From NCBI GenBank assembly GCA_019118725.1, contig DWYO01000320.1:1-13323 (forward strand): a DNA stretch of 13,323 nt, in the 5' to 3' direction. Shown here one piece after another: positions 6,885 through 13,323 of this stretch. Each line of letters begins with the position of its first letter. The first letter of the stretch is position 1. This DNA comes from Candidatus Parabacteroides intestinavium (lineage in GTDB: Bacteria > Bacteroidota > Bacteroidia > Bacteroidales > Tannerellaceae). A program made the translations under genes and the position numbers. Below the pieces are notes generated by a model. That model was not told the origin of the DNA, did no database searches, and saw nothing but the letters and a program-made list of their open reading frames with translations.

Positions 6885-8141
6885 TTATTTCCGTCTATTT
6901 TTCCGATAGTCATAGACCCAAACCAGCAGCAAAGGTACGGTAAAAGTCAATATGTTGGTTAATAACCGCCCCTCTTTCTTGGATTCGGGTTTGCCTTGCA
7001 ACAAATTTGTTACCGTTTGAGGCAAAATTTCCTCCTGGGGAATATCGTTGTAATGCCATTTTTGTAAGATTGTCCCGTTTTTGAGCAGCACCAGTCCCGG
7101 ATTAGAGCGGATAATGGTTTTCAGCATCGTCTCATCCCCAAATAAAAAAGGATATTCCGCGCCCGTGTAATCAATCCAAGTAGCCATAGCCTCTTCGTCC
7201 GACCCAGTTACGCAATAAAATCGCATTTTTTTCTCAACGGTATAATCATACACATTGTTTATTTCATCAATACGCTCATCATTGGCCTCTTCTAACTTTG
7301 GGGCAATCAGCAGAAATACTCCTGCCGTGTCCGTCAACACGGCCTCAGTCTTATCTTCCCCTTCAAAAGAAATCAGCGTAAAATCCGAAATAGGAGGTAT
7401 ATATCCGGCTTTGATAAGCTTGGATTCCGAGCGGACAAATCGCCAGGTAGAGTCATTGGCCGGAACATTCTCCAGCGAGAAGGTTTTCTCTACTCCTTCT
7501 TTCTCGTAAACAAAAGAATAGACATATTCATCTTGAGGAGCACCTTCCGGAATCAGCATTTGCTGGGGAATGTTTACACCTACTTTGTATGGACGGAAAT
7601 CGATGATGGGCAAATGCCAATAGTTCCGCAGAGAGAACCCTATGCAAAACAGATAAGCATACGTCGCTATAAACCAATATACTTTAAAAGAATAGCCGGG
7701 AAGAGCCCGCTGGTTATATACAAAAGCGATAATCGCGGCTGTCAGAAGTACGATATTCTTATAAAAAGTAGCCCAGTTAGAAAGAATCACGGCATCTCCA
7801 AAACATCCGCAATCCGCCACCGGATTATATAACGCCAGGTAAAGCGTTAGCGGAGTCATGAATGACATCATGAGCAGGGTCAGGAAAGAGGCATACCGGC
7901 GATAAGCACCCAACAGCATACAGGTACCTAAGGTAAACTCTATGGCCGCCAGATTCATGGAAAAAGGAACCGCAAGAGCTTGCAAGTTATCGAAGCCGAA
8001 TGCCGTAAAGTATTCACCGATTTTGATAGCACCTCCGGCTGGATCAATCGCTTTCACGGTTCCGGAGAACAGGAAAACAATCCCCAACAGGAAGCGACAC
8101 ACATAAGCCGCAAATTCTTTTGTCCTTTCTTTGTAATCCAT
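6885..8141 (-). CDS. DoxX-like membrane protein with C-terminal thioredoxin-like domain (BT_3928-type)
   Basis: This 418-residue protein resembles the conserved Bacteroidales family I know as BT_3928. Four DoxX/MauE-like membrane helices occupy about 11-145, and GIVFLFSGTVKAIDP near the N-terminus is typical of DoxX. A CGCFGD motif at 111-116 lies just after a helix, as in MauE-like redox membrane proteins. A further hydrophobic helix (about 154-172) leads into a roughly 200-residue soluble part whose 250-384 region has thioredoxin-like spacing but no CxxC. A final helix (393-410) and a basic tail follow. A role in membrane or periplasmic thiol redox chemistry is plausible but inferred. It starts 7 bases behind the DUF1599 stop and precedes tpiA by 40 bases, so it belongs to this operon. 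Confidence 0.85.
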   Translation of the reverse strand: MDYKERTKEFAAYVCRFLLGIVFLFSGTVKAIDPAGGAIKIGEYFTAFGFDNLQALAVPFSMNLAAIEFTLGTCMLLGAYRRYASFLTLLMMSFMTPLTLYLALYNPVADCGCFGDAVILSNWATFYKNIVLLTAAIIAFVYNQRALPGYSFKVYWFIATYAYLFCIGFSLRNYWHLPIIDFRPYKVGVNIPQQMLIPEGAPQDEYVYSFVYEKEGVEKTFSLENVPANDSTWRFVRSESKLIKAGYIPPISDFTLISFEGEDKTEAVLTDTAGVFLLIAPKLEEANDERIDEINNVYDYTVEKKMRFYCVTGSDEEAMATWIDYTGAEYPFLFGDETMLKTIIRSNPGLVLLKNGTILQKWHYNDIPQEEILPQTVTNLLQGKPESKKEGRLLTNILTFTVPLLLVWVYDYRKNRRK

Positions 8142-8148
8142 ACTTATC

Positions 8149-8685
8149 CTAAAAACTCAACTTAATCAGACCAAACAATGCATAATTCACCATATCCATA
8201 TAGTTGGCCTCGACCCCCTCGGATACCAAGGTCTCCCCATTATGGCTTTCGATTTGCTTAGTCCGATATATTTTCATCAGGATTAAATCCGTATAAGAGC
8301 TGATTCGCATACTGCGCCATGCCTCATCGTAGTCATGATTCTTGGCATACATCAGTTCTTTGGTTTTAGTCATATATTTATCATAAAGAGTTAACGCCTG
8401 CTCATTGGTTATGTCGGTTGTATCGGCATAGCCCAAAGCCAGCTGAATCAATCCGATAATTCCATAATTGACAATTGCGATAAACTCAGGGCGAATCCCC
8501 TCGTCAACCATACTTACCCCTTTCGTTTCCAAACTTCGGATACGATTTGCCTTGATGAATAGCTGATCGGTTACCGACATCGGGCGCATGATACGCCACG
8601 AAGGACCATAATCTTCCAACTTCTTGGCATATAAATCCCGGCAAATCGCGATTACCTGTTCAAATTGTTCTTTTGTATCTGGCAT
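8149..8685 (-). CDS. Tandem DUF1599 protein
   Basis: The 178-residue protein consists of two homologous DUF1599 units, about 17-84 and 110-178. Each has the pattern DYxxxWRxMR, then a helix with IKANRIRSLE or MKIYRTKQIE, a (V/S)EG turn, and a hydrophobic NYxxxGLIxL helix. DUF1599 has been grouped with nucleotide-modification-associated, NTP-pyrophosphatase-like all-helical domains, which would suggest a nucleotide-related role; the biochemical function is not established to my knowledge. The frame is open to a TTG at 8706, but the ATG at 8685 is preferred because a promoter-like TATCTTTG overlaps 8704-8711. Spacing to the next gene is 7 bases, so it probably leads the DUF1599-DoxX-tpiA-SPOR-folE transcript. 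Confidence 0.87.
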   Translation of the reverse strand: MPDTKEQFEQVIAICRDLYAKKLEDYGPSWRIMRPMSVTDQLFIKANRIRSLETKGVSMVDEGIRPEFIAIVNYGIIGLIQLALGYADTTDITNEQALTLYDKYMTKTKELMYAKNHDYDEAWRSMRISSYTDLILMKIYRTKQIESHNGETLVSEGVEANYMDMVNYALFGLIKLSF

Positions 8686-8703
8686 AGCTCTTGATTTATC
8701 TTG

Positions 8704-8711
8704 CAAAGATA
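8704..8711 (-). promoter_or_regulatory. Promoter -7 box (TATCTTTG) ahead of DUF1599 gene
   Basis: TATCTTTG on the minus strand matches the Bacteroidota TAnnTTTG element exactly and would place transcription start near 8697, about 12 bases before the ATG at 8685. No good TTTG is present at the -33 distance, so this is a half-supported promoter. Confidence 0.5.
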
Positions 8712-8751
8712 CTTTTTTAATACATCTCCTCTTGGCATCATCATGTTAAAT

Positions 8752-10503
8752 TTACTTTAGGAGCAGATGCCGGACATTCTCTCGCATTTCCCGGATGGCG
8801 GTACTGTTGACTTTAGGTTCCTTGGTCAGTACCGAATCAGCCATGGCTTTCAGCTTTTCCGGTTGATAATAATCAGGATCTGCATAAAGCTGTACCAAAA
8901 GATAATAAGGATAGATGCGCTCCGGTAAGATATGAAGAGCATAGCGTAAAGTTTTCTCGGCATCCTGATAGTGATGCATGGCCTGTTCGTTCTTGGCCAG
9001 CATGTAGTGGATCATCGGATCCGCGCTAAGGCATACCGCACGTTTCAATAACCGTATGGCTTCTTGCGGATTCCCTGTTTTGGATTGACATTGTGCCGCT
9101 TCAAAGAGAACTTCCGGTTTATGCGGTAATCGGGAGGCTAATTCCAGATAATCATCGGCTATGGACGCATAGGCTTGGCTTTGATAAAGCGCTTGAAGAT
9201 TGTTCCATTTCCGGTATGCCGGGTAATAACCCTTTTGGCAGAAGAAGGCATAAAGTCCTATAAGTATGGAGGTGTCTAATATACCGATTGTCGTTTTTTG
9301 CCGGTGAGACACCGGTGTGATTTGAATTTGGGGTTCCGGAGTCACACTGATAGCCCCGAGGAATATCAACAGTAACCAGAATTCCGGTAATTGCAGGGGG
9401 TAAGAGGCACATGCGAATAGTATAAAACTAATTAAGCAGGCGATGATTTCTACTCGTTTTTGTTTTTTTGCATAATAGCCTATGCTCCCTAACCAAAATA
9501 AGAAAAGGAATAGAGAGAACAGGCCTTGTTCGGCACCGATTTGCAGAAACTCGTTGAAGGCGTATTCCGGACAACCAGCGACAAGAGCCTCTTGATGTGT
9601 CGCCTGCTGGAGATAGTCGGCCTGAGCTTGAGCGTATGCGGCCGGGAATCCGCCTAATCCGGTTCCGGATAAAGGATGCCGGGTAATGACCTCGGTTGTT
9701 ACTTTCCAAAGCAGGAAACGTCCGTCAGCAGAATCTTTTTTCAAATGATAGCCTGTATAAAGACACCCCATGCCGACCAGACATCCCGCTAAGAAGAGTA
9801 TGCGTAGAGATTTCGGATGTTTTCGGGCAAATAGCTGAATTTTCTCGTGATGCCAAGAGTAGGCCAAATACCCGCAACCGATGAGTGCCGCCAGCCAAGC
9901 CGAACGGCTCATCCCAGCCGGAAGCACTAATAAAATAGCCATTGTGCATAACCAGCCGTAATACTTTAGAAAAGTTTTGTTTTGCCGGGTAAAGGAGAGG
10001 CAGACAGGAAGCAGCAGGGCGAGATAGCCGCTATAAGGACCAGGATTGTAGAAGGTCCCGGTAATAGGGAACAAGGCGTGGTTGGACAAAGCCCATCCAT
10101 GAAGTTGGGCCATGCCTAACAGGGCTTCGGCCAAGCCTCCCAAAGTGAATAGAAATAGAATAAACCCGGAGAGCGGCCTGTAGAGCGTGAGGGCTTGTCG
10201 TAAGACGAACCATAATCCAACTAGCTGTGTGGCAAATACCAATTTTTCCGGTTCCGGATTCAGCTTCCACGAGTAGGTCAGCAGGATGGAAAGGTAATAA
10301 GCGATCAACAAACCATCGGCTCCATTCAGCTTCAGGAGTCTCTTTTTGAACAGACTTACGAGTAACGCGAGATAACCGGCTCCCATCATCAGATGGATCC
10401 AAAACACTTTCCCCATGACTAACCCATTGGCCAGCCCTGCTCCGGAAACAAAGGGAGTGCATAAAAGCAACAGACAGAAGATGCAAAATAAAAACAATGC
10501 CAT
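8752..10503 (-). CDS. O-antigen ligase/Wzy-like membrane protein with C-terminal TPR region
   Basis: This 583-residue polytopic protein has about ten or more hydrophobic helices in residues 1-385, plus another at about 404-422. It carries Wzy_C/O-antigen ligase signatures: TGTFYNPGPYSGYLAL (148-163), MSRSAWLAAL (198-207), GRFLLWK with PLSGTGLGGF (261-286), and FNEFLQIGAEQGL (316-328). These enzymes transfer or polymerise undecaprenyl-linked glycans on the periplasmic face; some relatives glycosylate proteins. The last 150 residues contain TPR-like helices (PEVLFEAAQCQSKTGNPQEA, and AEKTLRYALHILPE), suggesting a protein-binding platform. It starts 3 bases after the signal peptidase stop, so coupling is likely. 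No glycosyltransferase genes are nearby, unlike a typical O-antigen cluster, so a dedicated partner or substrate is plausible. Substrate unknown. Confidence 0.85.
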   Translation of the reverse strand: MALFLFCIFCLLLLCTPFVSGAGLANGLVMGKVFWIHLMMGAGYLALLVSLFKKRLLKLNGADGLLIAYYLSILLTYSWKLNPEPEKLVFATQLVGLWFVLRQALTLYRPLSGFILFLFTLGGLAEALLGMAQLHGWALSNHALFPITGTFYNPGPYSGYLALLLPVCLSFTRQNKTFLKYYGWLCTMAILLVLPAGMSRSAWLAALIGCGYLAYSWHHEKIQLFARKHPKSLRILFLAGCLVGMGCLYTGYHLKKDSADGRFLLWKVTTEVITRHPLSGTGLGGFPAAYAQAQADYLQQATHQEALVAGCPEYAFNEFLQIGAEQGLFSLFLFLFWLGSIGYYAKKQKRVEIIACLISFILFACASYPLQLPEFWLLLIFLGAISVTPEPQIQITPVSHRQKTTIGILDTSILIGLYAFFCQKGYYPAYRKWNNLQALYQSQAYASIADDYLELASRLPHKPEVLFEAAQCQSKTGNPQEAIRLLKRAVCLSADPMIHYMLAKNEQAMHHYQDAEKTLRYALHILPERIYPYYLLVQLYADPDYYQPEKLKAMADSVLTKEPKVNSTAIREMRENVRHLLLK

Positions 10504-10506
10504 AGC

Positions 10507-11376
10507 TTATTTGACGGTTTTAAGGAAACGGTCCCAACGGAATTCATCCGTATAGGGATCGATTGATTTCCATATTTTCCAGACTTTTCCTACAATATAT
10601 TCTTCCGGCAGCAATCCCCAGTAGCGGGAGTCTTGCGAATTTTCCCCGTTGTCTCCGCCCATAAAGTAATAATTCTTCTGAAACCGATAACAGGTTATCG
10701 GTTTTTGGTTCAAATAAACAACCGAATCCCGATAACTCAGCTCCGCCTGTTGTTCCCATTCAATCACCTTTTTATAAAGCAGATAGTTCGTGCGGTTTAT
10801 CGTAATCTCGTCTCCCTCCTTGGGGAGATAGAGCGGACCGAATTGCCGGATATTCCAGGAAAGCAACGAATCGAACGGGAAAGCCCGGTAGACATTTTGG
10901 GCAAACATTTCCGGAGGTGTTTGAGAAATCCGTTTTTGCGCTGCCGCATTCCCGAGGGTGTCTGCCCGTTGACCAATCCGATAATAGCCGTTCCGGATCC
11001 ACACGGAATCACCGGGCAGACCGATGCATCGCTTTACATAATATTTAAGCAGATGCATTTCAATCTTTTCCCAGGTATGTGGGTGTGGAAAATGAAAGAC
11101 CAGTACATCGTTTCGTTGTATAGAGTGTAACCCGGGCACACGGTAAATAGTTACCCGTTTCCCGTCCAAAGCATCCGTCAACTTAAACAGGCGCGGACCG
11201 ATCAGGAGCTTGTTGACCAACACGTAATCGCCCGGTTCCAAGGCAGGCTCCATCGAATCGCTGGGAATCTTGAAGGAGCAAACCACAAACACCTGCAAGA
11301 TAATCCATGCCGCGACCAATCCTGCAACACTCAGAAAAATATTCAGAATCCAGTCTATTCACTTATCTACGTTCAT
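10507..11376 (-). CDS. Signal peptidase I (S26 family), frame interrupted by TGA at codon 6
   Basis: This membrane-anchored serine protease family removes signal peptides from exported proteins. Numbering from a TTG at 11319, the catalytic Ser is residue 22 in IPSDSMEPAL and the Lys is residue 96 in YVKRCIGLPGD; box E is GGDNGENSQDSRYWG (221-235). The segment between boxes D and E is long, as in other Bacteroidota homologues. The natural start appears to be ATG at 11376, giving MNVDK, then TGA (11361-11359), then IDWILNIFLSVAG leading into the membrane helix. A TGG would restore a normal N-terminus. Either translation restarts downstream (for example TTG 11319, which trims the anchor), the gene is a young pseudogene, or the base is an error. 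The rest of the frame is intact. It lies 3 bases before the Wzy-like gene and 98 bases behind the transglutaminase-like gene. The main housekeeping signal peptidase is probably elsewhere. Confidence 0.82.
11359..11361 (-). other. In-frame TGA at codon 6 of signal peptidase I
   Basis: Reading from ATG 11376, codons are ATG AAC GTA GAT AAG TGA ATA GAC TGG. The downstream frame is open and continues the hydrophobic anchor. One G-to-A change from TGG (Trp) explains it. The position within the first six codons would permit reinitiation. Confidence 0.8.
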
Positions 11377-11426
11377 TGCTTTCTGTCTTTTAGTTGATAA
11401 CGAGGTAAAGCTCACTGCATTTATGC

Positions 11427-11454
11427 CAAGGATCCCCCTTCTTTTGGAACCTTG
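11427..11454 (-). promoter_or_regulatory. Inverted repeat between transglutaminase-like and signal peptidase genes
   Basis: CAAGGATCC (11427-11435) is inverted as GGAACCTTG (11446-11454) with one mismatch, around a ten-base loop. It sits in the 98-base gap between two genes read on the minus strand. There is no U-run, so an RNA processing or partial attenuation site fits better than a terminator. Confidence 0.35.
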
Positions 11455-11474
11455 TCAACGTGTCTCCACCTGAC

Positions 11475-12872
11475 TCAATACCTCCTGATGGTATCTCCTT
11501 GCACGAAGAATACCCGTTCTCCGCCCATTTTCCCTTTCCGGTCTATCGTAGCCCTCATCAGGCTGTTCTTCGGAATGCCTTGCAACAGGTATCCATCCGG
11601 AAGGGTATCACAAAGATAATGCAAACGGACGAAATTTTGTCTGTTTTCTTCCCAATAGGCTAACGTAGAACATACATCCACATATTCCTCCCGTAGGTTG
11701 GGAATAAATAGGGAAATACATTCATCGATATTTTGCCGGAATTTATGAATCTTCCCGTAACTATCTACATGAAACGGATGAGTTACATAACGCAATGTTC
11801 CCGGATTTTCCCGATCCTCTTCGGCTACGATAAAAATATCGTCCACCACGACTTCCGGGAAAATGCACCGCTTGCCTTTTCGTTCTCCGATCAGCAACGG
11901 GCGCCATTGCCGGTTGTTGTAATGGCATAGGTAAACTAACCTTTTCCCTTTTCCTACCGGATAATCGCAATCAATTTGTATCGAGGTGGTTGGAGCCATA
12001 TATTCTGTCGTAACTAAATGTAACAACGGGTTCTTCAACGGAGTCCGATAGTTGTCGGTCTCCGGATAAACCGGATTTCCATAAGGAGCGAACTCGTACC
12101 GATAGACCACAGGAGGTGTTACAAAAGCATGGGTGAGGTGTTCTTTCAATTCTCCGGGAGGTTCATTCTCCGGAGCATAGGGCAGGAATTCTCCGTTGTT
12201 GTTCAACACATTACCCCAGAAATGGCTCCCGTCCCGGTGCGACCATTGCGTGTAATCTATCGTGGCGGGAATCCCCACGGCACGTAGGATATGGGTGGAA
12301 AGCAGCAACATCCCATCGCATTTTCCTGTGCGCGTTTGGTATATTTCTTCCACGGAGGGATAATGCTTAGGCACTGCACCCGCTAAAAAGGTCAGATGGA
12401 ATTGCGCATGGATAATCCGTGCGGCTTTGGCTATGCTCTTCGGCCGCAGGCTATCTAACCGGGGCAAGTAAGTTTCCATCAATTGCCGGCGCATTTTACT
12501 TGGTGTTTCATACAGGCACCGATAGGGTAATACATACCGGCAAAAGTCCGCAAACGGAAGATCCCGATTCCACGCTTTCTCTCGGACCTGAAACGCCAAT
12601 TCGATATTCTCAATAAGGTAACCGGCTCGTAATGTCTGGCAATCGGCTATTTTCCGATCATTTCGGTCATACCCGAAATGATACGGCATGTTCTCGATCA
12701 AGAACACCGCCGCGCGGTATTTCAGGCTATCCCCCTCGTAATACCGCAATACCTTTTCCAATTCTGCCCGGTTTGCACCGGCGTAATGCAGGGCTGACTC
12801 CAGTTCGTTATTCTTGTCTGAACAGGACAGGAACAAGAGGCATAGCATCATGTGTATATAGCATCGTTTCAT
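11475..12872 (-). CDS. Transglutaminase-like lipoprotein
   Basis: This 465-residue protein has a lipoprotein signal peptide ending in the lipobox LFLSC (Cys17), so it should be anchored to the inner or outer membrane facing outwards. A helical N-terminal half (about 20-165) is followed by a transglutaminase-like core: the nucleophile candidate Cys185 in RTGKCDGML, RAVGIPAT, and His217 in GSHFWGNV. The usual Asp of the triad, expected about 15 residues later in a (V/F)D segment, aligns by eye with Ala233 in LPYAPENE, so the third catalytic residue may be missing or replaced. The C-terminal half is beta-rich and not recognised. Members can act as proteases or acyltransferases, or only as binding domains. 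It lies 113 bases behind the beta-propeller gene and before the signal peptidase gene, all on one strand. Confidence 0.82.
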   Translation of the reverse strand: MKRCYIHMMLCLLFLSCSDKNNELESALHYAGANRAELEKVLRYYEGDSLKYRAAVFLIENMPYHFGYDRNDRKIADCQTLRAGYLIENIELAFQVREKAWNRDLPFADFCRYVLPYRCLYETPSKMRRQLMETYLPRLDSLRPKSIAKAARIIHAQFHLTFLAGAVPKHYPSVEEIYQTRTGKCDGMLLLSTHILRAVGIPATIDYTQWSHRDGSHFWGNVLNNNGEFLPYAPENEPPGELKEHLTHAFVTPPVVYRYEFAPYGNPVYPETDNYRTPLKNPLLHLVTTEYMAPTTSIQIDCDYPVGKGKRLVYLCHYNNRQWRPLLIGERKGKRCIFPEVVVDDIFIVAEEDRENPGTLRYVTHPFHVDSYGKIHKFRQNIDECISLFIPNLREEYVDVCSTLAYWEENRQNFVRLHYLCDTLPDGYLLQGIPKNSLMRATIDRKGKMGGERVFFVQGDTIRRY

Positions 12873-12985
12873 AAAAGTAAATTTTTAATGTTTTATCAGC
12901 CTATTCATCTCCATATTGCTATTATTGCGCAGGAACTTCCTATTAATCTAATGATAAGAATGATATGATAAATAGAACGCATAAC

Positions 12986-13323
12986 TCATGATAATCCTTT
13001 TAATTTGTAAACTAACAAATTATCTTCGGGTTCACCCTCTTCTCCAGCTCCGTATAATGTGTAATTTGTCTCATCTACGACATAATAAACAGGACGTCTA
13101 CCCTTTAAATGGTAGCGAATTACAGGGTTCCCGTCCAGATCATATACCTCCAAGTAAGTACCACATGTGAAATTCGCCCGGTTTTCATTCCAAGATGTCC
13201 CTAAAAATAATGCATAGAGGTAGCGTTTCCCTAAATAGGCGTACACATAACTCATAGGAACGTCTCCCTGATTGGAAGTATTTACCTGGGTAGGATTGTC
13301 AAACCTGAACTTAATCCTTTTGA
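12986..13323 (-). CDS. Six-bladed beta-propeller-like protein, C-terminal part (runs off right edge)
   Basis: The minus-strand frame is open from the window edge through to the stop at 12986, so about 112 C-terminal residues are visible and the ATG at 13255 is internal. The sequence reads as propeller strands: KRYLYALFLG, then GTYLEVYDLDGNPVIRYHL, then a VDETNYTLYG strand and a closing LLVYKLKG. This pattern matches the last blades of Bacteroidales BF3164/TolB-like six-bladed propeller proteins, which are usually exported lipoproteins of unknown function. In related genomes such genes often accompany short NVEALA-type peptides; any such gene would lie outside this window. It is the first visible gene of the run that continues into the transglutaminase, signal peptidase and Wzy-like genes. 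Confidence 0.72.
   Translation of the reverse strand, partial: KRIKFRFDNPTQVNTSNQGDVPMSYVYAYLGKRYLYALFLGTSWNENRANFTCGTYLEVYDLDGNPVIRYHLKGRRPVYYVVDETNYTLYGAGEEGEPEDNLLVYKLKGLS

Noticed and set aside
8686..8706. A TTG start for the DUF1599 protein at 8706.
   Set aside because: The TTG overlaps the promoter-like TATCTTTG and would lie upstream of the predicted transcript start.
9152..9949. Several 60-93-codon frames overlapping the Wzy-like gene on both strands.
   Set aside because: They overlap a gene with family motifs throughout; the translations are low in hydrophobic patterning and look like frame shadows.
10633..11130. A 165-codon open frame on the plus strand, antisense to the signal peptidase gene.
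   Set aside because: It lies wholly inside a gene with clear catalytic motifs on the other strand, and its translation has no recognisable domain or signal peptide.
11611..11618. A minus-strand TATCTTTG inside the 3' part of the transglutaminase-like gene, possibly promoting the signal peptidase gene.
   Set aside because: It lies in coding sequence and no TTTG is found at the -33 spacing; treated as chance.
12873..12985. The gap between the propeller and transglutaminase-like genes, searched for a promoter or a small peptide gene.
   Set aside because: No TAnnTTTG box and no short ORF with a signal peptide or NVEALA-like end was found.

Overview
The window looks like a chromosomal segment of a Bacteroidales bacterium, most likely Bacteroides or Parabacteroides. 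The reasons are moderate GC content, a FecR/DUF4974 anti-sigma factor, promoters of the TTTG / TAnnTTTG type used by the Bacteroidota sigma factor, few strong Shine-Dalgarno sequences, a lamin-tail-domain exoprotein, and a folE / SPOR / tpiA / DoxX-thioredoxin / DUF1599 gene order that I associate with this order from memory. I could not assign a species.

Left end (1-1830): a GH78-type alpha-L-rhamnosidase catalytic fragment runs off the left edge on the minus strand. It has no start codon in the expected place and lies directly behind an intact FecR anti-sigma factor gene, where a SusC-type receptor gene would normally be expected. A roughly 300-base divergent intergenic region follows, with a good Bacteroidota promoter for the next gene.

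1831-4890: one plus-strand gene encodes a 945-residue secreted protein with three lamin tail domains separated by acidic, proline-rich linkers and a C-terminal FlgD-like Ig domain. The roughly 220-base convergent gap behind it holds a nested palindromic element that may be a mobile or dispersed repeat.

4891-8711: a minus-strand, mostly housekeeping run is read in the order DUF1599 tandem protein, DoxX-thioredoxin membrane protein, triosephosphate isomerase, SPOR-domain protein, GTP cyclohydrolase I. Short spacings suggest co-transcription, starting at a promoter-like box at 8704-8711.

8752-13323: a second minus-strand run is the most unusual part. In transcription order it encodes the C-terminal end of a secreted six-bladed beta-propeller-like protein, a transglutaminase-like lipoprotein, a signal peptidase I, and an O-antigen ligase/Wzy-like polytopic protein with a C-terminal TPR region. 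All four appear to act at or beyond the inner membrane, so a dedicated export, processing or modification cassette is a reasonable inference but unproven. The signal peptidase reading frame carries an in-frame TGA at codon 6, exactly where a tryptophan would fit, so the gene is either damaged, started downstream, or affected by a sequencing error.

No rRNA, tRNA, CRISPR array, complete insertion sequence or riboswitch was recognised.
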